Shown piece after piece: positions 1 to 5,823 of a stretch of 5,823 nucleotides of DNA (its first letter is position 1; each line of letters opens with the position of its first letter). A program made the position numbers and the translations under genes. The notes under the pieces are model-generated. The model saw only the letters and a program-made list of their open reading frames with translations. It had not been told where the DNA came from and did no database searches. Where the stretch lies: NCBI GenBank assembly GCA_029212955.1, contig JARGOW010000268.1, positions 1-5,823 of the forward strand. The letters are read 5' to 3'. Source of the stretch: Planctomycetota bacterium (GTDB taxonomy: Bacteria; Planctomycetota; UBA1135; GCA-002686595).

Positions 1-1211
1 AAGCCGGACAGTAGCGGGTTTCCCAAACCCATGGGGTTTAGGGTGATGAACGTGGCTGCTGGGGGCAGGGCTGGATTGTTGATTTGGGATTCCTGGAGCT
101 CCAAAGCCTCTGCAAAGAGCTCCACACCGAACTTCCAATCCTCGACAGCAGGCAGGTCTACGCTGGCCACCGAACCCATGCCAAAAAAGGCTGTGCAGCC
201 CGTGATGCATTCGGGTACCCGCACGTAGGTCCGCTCTGTCCGCTTGGATTGGAAGGAACGTTTGGGTGGGGAAGCCAACCAATCCAATGCGTTTGGGCTT
301 TGGAAACCGGGCACCTCGCAGTGTCCTGTAAAGAACGTGGCGCCCAGCTCTTGCCGGTCCGCCAGGTTTCCCATGGTCTCCAGGCCTTTCCATCGAAGCG
401 CAATGGAGCGCGTGGGAAGTGGGCGCAGCTCGTTGGCTTTGGCGCGCTTGAGTTCCGCCAGTGTCCAAGTGGCGAGGCGTACGTGGTCCTTGGTGGGCGG
501 GTCGATGCAGAGCAGCGCGCGATCCATGGATACCTCTGCGCAGAAATCCACGGGTTCCTCGATGCGTACGGTCCAGCCGCCCGGCCGGGATTCGACGGAA
601 CGCACCGGTGTTGGTTGCAGTCGACCTGACTTCGAAAGGAAAGCTGCGTGCAGTTCATCGATGGCCGGCAATGGGCCCGCCGGAGCGTCCAGCAAGAGCG
701 TGCAAAGGTCCGAATACAGTACCTGGCTTTCGGGCAAAATCTTGAGGCGCACGGAATCGCCCAATCGCACTTCTTGGGTGTAGTCCAGAAGGGTCGCGCG
801 TTGGGGCAGGTGCCCGCCAAGGGGTTCAAAAACGCCGCCGGCCCCCACGGCGATCGGTTCCTCGGTCGCATCGATTTGCAACAGGAAGGAATGGGACAGC
901 GGAACCTGCAACGTGCGAGAGAGCAGCCGGTAGCTCCCGGAGGGGGCGGCCTGCATGGGGGGCGGCTCGGACTCGGGCTCGGCTTTGGGTTCGACGTGGG
1001 CTTCCGGCTGACGCACGACGATCTCGGGGGACTGTATGTCCGCAACCAGGGGCTGTTCCACCGCTGCGGCCGGCTCAGCCCCGGATTCGGGGGCCATGGC
1101 GGGCTCTTGCACCCCTTCGTCCGTGCCCCGATTCATGAACGCGACCCCCGCGCCAATGAGCAGCAGGATCAATGGTAGAAGGAGCAGCTTCTTTTGGTTC
1201 TCTTTGGGCAT
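1..1211 (-). CDS. Membrane-anchored protein of unknown function, C-terminus beyond the window
   Basis: An open minus-strand frame runs from ATG 1211 to the left edge without a stop: 403 codons seen, 3' end missing. I do not recognise the family. Residues 1-8 are polar with three lysines. Residues 9-25 form one hydrophobic segment (LLLLPLILLLIGAGVAF), probably an uncleaved N-terminal anchor. Residues 28-90 are a low-complexity, acidic linker rich in Pro, Glu and Ala. From about residue 92 the composition becomes that of a globular, probably extracytoplasmic domain, with six cysteines at about 170, 224, 235, 298, 335 and 339. The last two form a C-x3-C pair (ECITGC). The start was chosen because it places the anchor at the N-terminus. 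An in-frame ATG at 1313 would add 34 residues in front of it. No Shine-Dalgarno is visible. The gene diverges from the vWA gene. Plus-strand frames here are antisense shadows. The reading frame is well supported; the function is unknown. Confidence 0.82.
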   Translation of the reverse strand, partial: MPKENQKKLLLLPLILLLIGAGVAFMNRGTDEGVQEPAMAPESGAEPAAAVEQPLVADIQSPEIVVRQPEAHVEPKAEPESEPPPMQAAPSGSYRLLSRTLQVPLSHSFLLQIDATEEPIAVGAGGVFEPLGGHLPQRATLLDYTQEVRLGDSVRLKILPESQVLYSDLCTLLLDAPAGPLPAIDELHAAFLSKSGRLQPTPVRSVESRPGGWTVRIEEPVDFCAEVSMDRALLCIDPPTKDHVRLATWTLAELKRAKANELRPLPTRSIALRWKGLETMGNLADRQELGATFFTGHCEVPGFQSPNALDWLASPPKRSFQSKRTERTYVRVPECITGCTAFFGMGSVASVDLPAVEDWKFGVELFAEALELQESQINNPALPPAATFITLNPMGLGNPLLSG

Positions 1212-1294
1212 CGGAAGGAGAGGGGCCGCTGCTTTACGGGGTGTGAGTGGAATATTTGAGGGTTCGATGGAAACCCTGGCGGCTGGCCGCGGTC

Positions 1295-1300
1295 TAGAAT
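1295..1300 (+). promoter_or_regulatory. Candidate -10 element close to the vWA gene start
   Basis: TAGAAT matches the bacterial -10 consensus TATAAT at five of six positions and ends 11 bases before ATG 1312. No good -35 hexamer lies 16-18 bases upstream. If it is used, transcription would start near 1307, leaving a leader of only a few bases. This fits the lack of a ribosome-binding site. It is a short match and could be chance. Confidence 0.3.
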
Positions 1301-1311
1301 GGACGAACGCC

Positions 1312-2895
1312 ATGGTACGACTATTCCAAACAATACCGGTCCTCTTGCTGCTTTCCTTCGGGCTTCCCGCCGCGCAGGGGGGGCTGGATTCAAGTGACCT
1401 CGCCCATTCCATGTCCACAGGCCCGGGCAAGGAGATCCCTTCCAAGGTCAAAAACGATCTGCGAAGCCGGTACGAAAAGGATCGGCGAGGTGCCGTTCGC
1501 AAACTGGCGGACATTGGAAGCGAGGAAGCCTGGGACTTGATCCTCGTGGCCATGCAGGATGTGAAAGGTCAGGTGGCGGACGAAGCCCAATGGCAATTGA
1601 CCTTTGCGCCGGCTCCCGACCCGGTGATCCAAAAACTGTATGGGGATTCTGGACTCAAGAGCAAAGACGAGTGGGTCGCCGCACGGGCGGCCGAGATTCT
1701 GGGCCAGGTGAAGGGGCCGGTGGATGGGGATGCCCTCATCAAAGTTCTTTCCAAGAAGCAGGTGTTGCAGACGGTGGCGGGGTTGGTCGCCCTTCAAAAT
1801 CAACAGGCCCGGGGCGGGCTGGATTGGGGAAAGGGTGGGGAAAAGGCGCGGCTCAAGTCCGCGCGCAAAGTGGCCAAACTGATCCATGCGGATCCTGCTG
1901 TGGCGAGCCAGGCCCTGTTGGCCTACGCGGAATTGGATCGGGAAGGCGCCCTCGCCGCCTGTGAAAAAGCAAGCCAGAACAAGGCGCCCAGGGTGCGCTC
2001 GGCAGCACTCTTGGCCAGTCTTCGAGTCGAATCACCGTCCACCTTGAGCATGGCGGCGCGCTTGGCCGGGGACGAGGACAGCGGTGTGCGTTCGGTGACG
2101 CAGGGTGTTTTGCAGCGTATGGGAACCAAGCAATCCCTACAGCTTTTGATTCAGCGATTGGATGCGGAGCCCCGGGAAAAGCTCCTGCTGGAACTTGTGC
2201 CGCGCTTGCAATCCATGACCGGGTTTAAGGGGGGGCGCAACAGTCGCCCTTGGAATCAATTTGCCGGGGATCTGCCCGACGATTGGCAGGCGGAGGAGCC
2301 CGAGGAGCGTTCGGAATTCGGGGATGACAAGGAACAGGGACAGGTATCGAGCGTCTCCCAGAGTGCAGGATTGCCCACCTACTCGGACCGCATCGTTTAC
2401 CTGATGGACTTTTCTGGTTCGATTTGGAACGAGCAAGCCAATGGGAAGACGCGCAAGCAGATGTTGGATCCCCTGTTGCACAAGACCTTGGACGCACTGC
2501 GAGACGGGACCCATTTCAACCTGGGGCCCTACACGGGAGCCGTCAAGCCGTGGCAACGGTCCTTGATCGAAGCCAAAGCGAGCAAGGTCAAAGCGGCCCA
2601 CAAGTTCATCGATCAGATCAAGATTACGGGGCCCGGCGATTTCTATCTGGCGGTTCAATGGGCGCTTGAAGACCCGCTTGTCGACACGATTTGCGTGCTC
2701 ACCGATGGCGCGCCCAGCGGCGGACGCCATTGGCGCATGGAACAAATCACCGAACGGCTTCTGGCCCAAGGGGAATTGCGGCCCATTCGGTATGACGTGG
2801 TTCTGGTGGATGCCCCCAATGGTCTTAAGCGCCATTGGCAACGGTTGGCCGACGAAACCGGTGGGACCATGCAGGCCATGAAGCTGGAGGATTGA
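1312..2895 (+). CDS. Secreted HEAT-repeat and von Willebrand factor A domain protein
   Basis: The product has 527 residues. Residues 1-24 look like a secretory signal: MVRLF, then a hydrophobic core (IPVLLLLSFGLPA), with possible cleavage after AQG. Residues about 45-300 are alpha-helical repeats of HEAT type, with recurring Ala/Leu helices such as WVAARAAEILGQV and VRSAALLASL. A junction with TG and a conserved-looking Trp (SMTGFKGG...W, 301-314) follows, then a very acidic linker (320-343). The vWA domain begins near residue 360. Its metal site shows DxSxS at D366, S368 and S370, and the distal Asp at D465 (LTDGAP). The usual metal-site Thr position appears to read GPGD instead (440-443). 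HEAT and vWA domains bind proteins, so a scaffold or metal-dependent adhesion role in the envelope is likely; the partner is unknown. ATG 1312 is preferred because it puts the signal first. ATG 1267 would add 15 residues. It converges with the nitroreductase gene. Confidence 0.88.
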   Translation: MVRLFQTIPVLLLLSFGLPAAQGGLDSSDLAHSMSTGPGKEIPSKVKNDLRSRYEKDRRGAVRKLADIGSEEAWDLILVAMQDVKGQVADEAQWQLTFAPAPDPVIQKLYGDSGLKSKDEWVAARAAEILGQVKGPVDGDALIKVLSKKQVLQTVAGLVALQNQQARGGLDWGKGGEKARLKSARKVAKLIHADPAVASQALLAYAELDREGALAACEKASQNKAPRVRSAALLASLRVESPSTLSMAARLAGDEDSGVRSVTQGVLQRMGTKQSLQLLIQRLDAEPREKLLLELVPRLQSMTGFKGGRNSRPWNQFAGDLPDDWQAEEPEERSEFGDDKEQGQVSSVSQSAGLPTYSDRIVYLMDFSGSIWNEQANGKTRKQMLDPLLHKTLDALRDGTHFNLGPYTGAVKPWQRSLIEAKASKVKAAHKFIDQIKITGPGDFYLAVQWALEDPLVDTICVLTDGAPSGGRHWRMEQITERLLAQGELRPIRYDVVLVDAPNGLKRHWQRLADETGGTMQAMKLED

Positions 2896-2922
2896 CGCGG
2901 CTGGTGGGGTTGGGCCCATTGG

Positions 2923-2939
2923 GCTTGGACGCACCAAGC
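2923..2939. terminator. Hairpin between convergent genes, possible terminator
   Basis: GCTTGG, five loop bases (ACGCA), then CCAAGC form a perfect 6-bp stem. It lies 28 bases after the vWA stop and 50 bases beyond the nitroreductase stop on the other strand. There is no T-run on either side, so it does not meet the usual intrinsic terminator pattern. It could be a weak bidirectional hairpin, or transcription may end by Rho. The rest of the 2896-2988 gap shows only short GC-rich palindromes. Confidence 0.25.
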
Positions 2940-2988
2940 AACCGGCGGTTCCCGTCGCTCCCGCGGGGCGCCTGGGGTGACGTTGGAT

Positions 2989-4341
2989 CTACTCCCGGGT
3001 GAACAACCGGAATTGGAAGCGACCGTGTGCTTTCCCATTGCGGAAGGTACCCATCAACCCGGCTGCCATTCGTACCGCCCGTGCTTTGGCGGGGGAGAAA
3101 TTGCGGGTTCTGAAATCCAATTCATCGGGCTCCGGTGCCGGCTGTACACCCAATCGATCTTGCAACTTCCATCCGGCCGTGCGGGCCTCGTCCTCCACCG
3201 TTGCCGGTTCAATGGCTTGGTAGGGGCCGATGTTGGGGTCGGGGGAGAGCACGTATTCCACGCCGCCGGGCCCGCCGCGTTTGGCACGCATGGCTTCCGT
3301 GGAGGCGTGGACGGAGCGCGCGGACACAAAGCCGATCAGTAACTTGCCTCCGGGCTTGAGCCAGGTCGCCATGGCTTCCATCAGTGAGTGCCGTTCCGCT
3401 GCGGAGATTCCTTCCAGGCGATACAAGCAGGTGATGACGTCGTAGGTGCCGGGGCCGGGATCGGCTTCGTCCCATACGAAGGCCTGGCCCTTGGGGAAGG
3501 TGCGGTCGGCGCACCAGCGCGCTACCTCAGCGCTGCGTTCGACCACATCGAAGTGGTATCCGCGGCGCGCCTTACTGAGGCCTTCGGTGAGGATTCCGGT
3601 GCAGGGAAGCACGTCGAGCCAACGGGGCGCGTCCGTGCCCTTCTCCACGGATTTTTGTCCGGTGGGGATCATCTGATCGATGGCAGCGGTCCAAGCGCGG
3701 GTTTCCCAGGCGCGTGCTTTGTTGTGGCGCAGACCATTCAAAACGCGCGCACGCTGGTAGATGGCGAGCAGGTCGGGTTCCCAATCCTCGGGATTCGTGG
3801 AGGAGGGGATGGGCCGGCCGGCGTAGTGGTTGTAGCTGGTGACCTGGGCCAGGGGGCGGCGTTTGGGACCCTTCTTGGGGCGGATCTTGGCATAGCCCAG
3901 GGCCAAAACCGCGACCACCAGTCGGTCGGCGGGCAATCCGATCTTGGCGCGCACCTTATCCGCGCCCCCGGTTTGGGTGATCCAGAAAGTGCCGAGCCCC
4001 AGGGCTTCCGCGGCCAGGCTCATATTCTCGATCAGCGCACTGGCGGTTTGAATGTTGGCGTGGTTTTCCTCGGAGAAATCCCGGCCGTAGGCCACCACGA
4101 TGTTCACGGGCGCGTTGCCCATTTGGGTGGAGAGCTCGGCCAGCTCCCTGTTGATCGCCGGATCGTCCACGGCGATCAGATCCCACATCTGATAGTTGCA
4201 GGAGCTCGGGGCCCAAATACCCGCGTGCATGATCTGGTCGATGATCTCGCGCGGGACGGGCGTGTCCTCGAATTTGCGGATCGAGCGCCGGCTGTACAGA
4301 ACCTCCCAAAAATCCCGGGCGGGCAGGGACCCCATGGGCAT
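2989..4341 (-). CDS. Nitroreductase-like domain fused to a SAM-methyltransferase-like domain
   Basis: The product has 450 residues from ATG 4341. Residues about 7-175 match the FMN-dependent nitroreductase family, whose members reduce substrates with NAD(P)H. The evidence is RRSIRKF at 18-24 (FMN-phosphate region), APSSCNYQMW at 44-53, GLGTFWI at 115-121, LGY at 148-150 and RRPL at 161-164. A linker follows. Residues about 205-450 have the layout of a class I methyltransferase: WLDVLPCTG at 241-249 where motif I belongs, an acidic residue ending strand 2 (E268), YDVITCLYRLEGIS at 300-313, and WLKPGGKLLIGF at 327-338. The motif I loop lacks the usual GxGxG, so SAM binding is uncertain. The fusion is nearly twice the length of a lone nitroreductase. 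No signal or membrane segment is seen, so it is probably cytoplasmic. It lies downstream of the DUF3465 gene on the same strand, probably in one operon. A TTG at 4365 would add eight residues. Substrates are unknown. Confidence 0.88.
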   Translation of the reverse strand: MPMGSLPARDFWEVLYSRRSIRKFEDTPVPREIIDQIMHAGIWAPSSCNYQMWDLIAVDDPAINRELAELSTQMGNAPVNIVVAYGRDFSEENHANIQTASALIENMSLAAEALGLGTFWITQTGGADKVRAKIGLPADRLVVAVLALGYAKIRPKKGPKRRPLAQVTSYNHYAGRPIPSSTNPEDWEPDLLAIYQRARVLNGLRHNKARAWETRAWTAAIDQMIPTGQKSVEKGTDAPRWLDVLPCTGILTEGLSKARRGYHFDVVERSAEVARWCADRTFPKGQAFVWDEADPGPGTYDVITCLYRLEGISAAERHSLMEAMATWLKPGGKLLIGFVSARSVHASTEAMRAKRGGPGGVEYVLSPDPNIGPYQAIEPATVEDEARTAGWKLQDRLGVQPAPEPDELDFRTRNFSPAKARAVRMAAGLMGTFRNGKAHGRFQFRLFTRE

Positions 4342-4393
4342 CCAGCTGCCGTCATCGGGCTGCAAACCCCCGCGCTCGGCGGGGTCGGGTCAC

Positions 4394-5011
4394 TTACTGG
4401 TAGCGCTTGCCCTTGTGGTCGATCCAACCGCCGGGCTTGCGTTTGGTGGGGCGGTCCGCCCGGTGGGTGAAGTGGATGACTCCACCCTTTTCGTTGTATT
4501 CGTAACGACCCTGGATCTGGATCGTGTCGCCCTTCTTGAGGGTGGTGATATAGGGGGCGTCGTCGATGTTGTGGGCTACCTTGCCGGTGAAGTCCAGGGC
4601 CTCGTCCAATTCGAGTAGGAATTGCTGGTGTCGCGATCCTTCGTTGTCATCGGCCAAAAGATGCACAACCTTGCCCTCCGTTGTGACCCAAACGCTAGAT
4701 CGCTGGGCTTTGAACTGCTGATAGACGTAGTCCACCCCATTATCGGTCTTAGGGGCGGTTTTTGGGGGTGTTTGGGTGGGGGCTTTGGCTTTGGGGGCGG
4801 GATCCTGGGCCTTGGCGGAGGGGGCCGGATCGTTGGCTCGGGAGTCGGCGGTTTCGGTGGCCTGGCCGCGTTGGTCCACGGTATCGCCCTTGTCCTGACC
4901 TAGCAGGTCGATGCCGGTGAACTTTTGCACGATGAGTGCTCCCACGACGACCACGATGGCGAGCAGGCCCTTGGCGCCGCCCAACTTTCCCTTGCTGCTT
5001 GTTTCGGACAT
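4394..5011 (-). CDS. Membrane-anchored DUF3465 domain protein
   Basis: The product has 205 residues. Residues 1-14 are polar. Residues 15-29 are a hydrophobic anchor (GLLAIVVVVGALIVQ) with no clear cleavage site. Residues 35-90 are a low-complexity linker, first acidic and then rich in Pro, Ala and Lys. Residues about 92-205 match the DUF3465 family as I know it: GKVVHLLADDNEGSRHQQF (113-131), AHNIDDAP (146-153), KKGDTIQIQGRYEYN (159-173), KGGVIHFTH (175-183) and a C-terminal GGWIDHKGKRYQ. Conserved-looking polar residues are R127, H128, H147, D150, H180 and H183. DUF3465 has no established function that I know of. Here the domain is tethered outside the membrane if the anchor is oriented N-in. 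The gene leads the pair with the nitroreductase fusion; its TAA stop is 28 or 52 bases before that gene's start. Upstream of ATG 5011 is a run of C rather than a Shine-Dalgarno. Confidence in the domain is high. Confidence 0.9.
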   Translation of the reverse strand: MSETSSKGKLGGAKGLLAIVVVVGALIVQKFTGIDLLGQDKGDTVDQRGQATETADSRANDPAPSAKAQDPAPKAKAPTQTPPKTAPKTDNGVDYVYQQFKAQRSSVWVTTEGKVVHLLADDNEGSRHQQFLLELDEALDFTGKVAHNIDDAPYITTLKKGDTIQIQGRYEYNEKGGVIHFTHRADRPTKRKPGGWIDHKGKRYQ

Positions 5012-5014
5012 GGG

Positions 5015-5027
5015 GGCTAGCTTAGCC
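5015..5027. repeat. Small inverted repeat just upstream of the DUF3465 start
   Basis: GGCTA, three central bases (GCT), then TAGCC form a 5-bp inverted repeat. It starts four bases upstream of ATG 5011 on the minus strand, in the divergent region shared with the MORN lipoprotein gene. It overlaps the candidate -10 hexamer, so it could be a small operator. It is short enough to be chance. Confidence 0.2.
5019..5024 (-). promoter_or_regulatory. Candidate -10 element close to the DUF3465 start
   Basis: On the minus strand TAAGCT keeps the three key -10 positions (TA at the start, T at the end) and lies seven bases before ATG 5011. No -35 match is seen 17 bases upstream. The close spacing repeats that seen at the MORN lipoprotein gene. 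The support is weak on its own. Confidence 0.2.
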
Positions 5028-5082
5028 GAGCGGATCCCGGTCCCGGCGTTCCGGCCATCGGAAACGTCATGGACTCCGCGCC

Positions 5083-5112
5083 TTGCCAGGCCCCTGGGGC
5101 CTTCTCTAACAT
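5083..5112 (+). promoter_or_regulatory. Candidate sigma-70-type promoter of the MORN lipoprotein gene
   Basis: TTGCCA at 5083-5088 matches the -35 consensus TTGACA at five of six positions. After an 18-base spacer, TAACAT at 5107-5112 matches TATAAT at four of six, including the key TA and final T. A start about seven bases after the -10 would fall at 5119-5120, on the ATG chosen for the gene, so the transcript would be leaderless or nearly so. It is the best promoter match in the window, but it was found by eye. Confidence 0.35.
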
Positions 5113-5119
5113 GGTTTTC

Positions 5120-5710
5120 ATGGATCGGGACACTTTTGGAACCGCGGGACGTTGGGCCATGGCCCTGCTCGCCCCGCTTGCACTCGCCGCCTGCGCACTG
5201 CTGCCGCCCACCACAGCGGTGGCCATGGCCCCCTCGCCAAAGCGGCCCGAGGGTCCGGGGGAGCGCATCTCGCGCAACTCCGGGGGGCAGATCACCTCAT
5301 CAGCGGAGTATTGGATCGATGCCGAAGGCAACGAAATTCGCCATGGTGTGGAGGCCCAATTTTGGCCCGACGGGAGCCCTAAGGCCCACAGGGAATTCAA
5401 CCAGGGAACGCCCTCGGGCCGTTGGAAAACTTTCTATCAGGACGGGACCCTGCGCTCGGACCACGAACTGCAACCGGGGCAGGCCACGCCCATGGTGTAC
5501 TTCCATCCCAACGGGCAGGATGCTGCCAAAGGGCTAGCTGTGGCGGGACAGCGCACGGGCGATTGGAGCTATTGGTTCGCTAGCGGAGTTTTGGCCGAGG
5601 AAGGCGGGTACTTAAAAGGCAGGCGTCACGGGCCTTGGCGCTTTTACTTGAAGGACGGAAAGCTCAAAGAAGAGGCCCTCTACGAGTCTGGCAAGCGCGT
5701 GGCTCGCTGA
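5120..5710 (+). CDS. Lipoprotein with MORN-type repeats
   Basis: The product has 196 residues from ATG 5120. Residues 1-24 form a lipoprotein signal with hydrophobic core ALLAPLALAA and lipobox LAAC, so Cys25 would be lipidated and the protein anchored in the membrane. A flexible Pro-rich stretch (28-48) follows. From about residue 74 the sequence is built of MORN-type units of 22-25 residues with the pattern G-x-W/Y ... F/Y-x-x-x-G-x-L: about 75-98, 99-120, a decayed unit 121-146, 147-168 and 169-191. Clear examples are SGRWKTFYQDGTLRSD, TGDWSYWFASGVLAEE and HGPWRFYLKDGKLKEE. Such repeats are common in secreted bacterial proteins and probably act as a binding scaffold; no catalytic motif is visible. 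ATG 5069 and ATG 5111 are in-frame alternatives that push the signal inward. ATG 5159 would leave a signal without a basic residue before the core. No Shine-Dalgarno precedes any of them. The gene diverges from the DUF3465 gene. Confidence 0.85.
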   Translation: MDRDTFGTAGRWAMALLAPLALAACALLPPTTAVAMAPSPKRPEGPGERISRNSGGQITSSAEYWIDAEGNEIRHGVEAQFWPDGSPKAHREFNQGTPSGRWKTFYQDGTLRSDHELQPGQATPMVYFHPNGQDAAKGLAVAGQRTGDWSYWFASGVLAEEGGYLKGRRHGPWRFYLKDGKLKEEALYESGKRVAR

Positions 5711-5823
5711 TCGCCTTATGCGAATCGCGGGTGCTTTGAAACCGGCGAGGCTTGGCGAACGGGGAGCGCTAAGGGGCCGTCGCAGAATTGCGCCGAAGAT
5801 TTGGCAACCGCGCAGATGGGGGA
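5711..5823. other. Right-hand end with no supportable gene
   Basis: After the MORN gene stop, 113 bases remain. A plus-strand frame from ATG 5718 stays open to the edge (35 codons), but it is Arg-rich, uses codons rare elsewhere in the window (AGA, AGG, CTA) and has no ribosome-binding site. A minus-strand frame enters from the right edge and ends at a TAA at 5718-5716, so it could be the tail of a convergent gene. Neither can be chosen from this window. Confidence 0.3.

Noticed and set aside
84..1178. Overlapping plus-strand open frames and a 295-codon minus frame across the left-hand gene
   Set aside because: The minus frame starting at 1211 is open for all 403 codons, begins with a clean membrane anchor and has a plausible protein composition. 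The others are Arg/Pro/Ser- or Gly-rich shadows.
2137..2937. Minus-strand open frame (266 codons) opposite the vWA domain
   Set aside because: The vWA and HEAT motifs are on the plus strand in the matching region; the minus frame shows no domain and runs past the end of the real gene.
3120..3135. Search for tRNA, rRNA, CRISPR repeats or transposon ends anywhere in the window
   Set aside because: No cloverleaf-like pattern with a TTCGA arm, no regularly spaced direct repeats and no terminal inverted repeats or transposase motifs were found by eye; the coordinates given are only a placeholder inside the scanned region.
3388..4470. Long plus-strand open frame (360 codons) antisense to the nitroreductase fusion
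   Set aside because: It lies opposite a frame with clear domain motifs, its translation is low-complexity Gly/Ala/Val/Asp with no recognisable motif, and such shadows are expected in GC-rich coding DNA.
5069..5119. Upstream starts for the MORN lipoprotein at ATG 5069 and ATG 5111
   Set aside because: They would bury the lipoprotein signal behind extra residues, including a Cys and Pro-containing stretch, and would overlap the candidate promoter. ATG 5120 gives a normal-length signal before the lipobox.
5718..5823. Possible new plus-strand gene starting at ATG 5718
   Set aside because: Only 35 codons are visible, with rare Arg and Leu codons, no ribosome-binding site and no recognisable protein pattern. 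An opposing minus frame is equally possible.

Overview
The window is GC-rich and densely coded. It holds five protein genes (one cut by the left edge), no recognisable RNA gene, no transposon and no CRISPR. None of the five start codons has a convincing Shine-Dalgarno sequence. The best clue to the organism is the HEAT-repeat plus von Willebrand A protein, which carries a Trp-containing junction of the kind I associate with Planctomycetota. The membrane-anchored orphan proteins and the MORN-type lipoprotein fit the same picture. The phylum is inferred from gene style only; a myxobacterial or other large-genome, GC-rich bacterium is not excluded.

Layout. Positions 1-1211 (minus) encode the first 403 residues of an unrecognised protein with an N-terminal membrane anchor and an acidic Pro/Glu/Ala linker; its C-terminus lies beyond the window. 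A 100-base divergent region separates it from a plus-strand gene (1312-2895) for a secreted HEAT-repeat/vWA protein. That gene converges on a minus-strand pair. The upstream member (5011-4394) is a membrane-anchored DUF3465 protein. The downstream member (4341-2989) is a fusion of a nitroreductase-like flavin domain and a class I SAM-methyltransferase-like domain with an altered SAM-binding loop. A second divergent region of about 110 bases (5012-5119) leads to a plus-strand lipoprotein with MORN-type repeats (5120-5710). The last 113 bases hold no gene I can support.

How the genes may work together. Four of the five products carry an export or membrane signal (two N-terminal anchors, one secretory signal, one lipobox), so this looks like a cell-envelope neighbourhood with one cytoplasmic enzyme. 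The only likely operon is DUF3465 followed by the nitroreductase-methyltransferase (52 bases between the stop and the chosen ATG, 28 if the upstream TTG is used). No pathway linking all five is visible. The most distinctive items are the two-domain enzyme, its pairing with DUF3465, and -10-like hexamers placed so close to several start codons that leaderless transcription is plausible.
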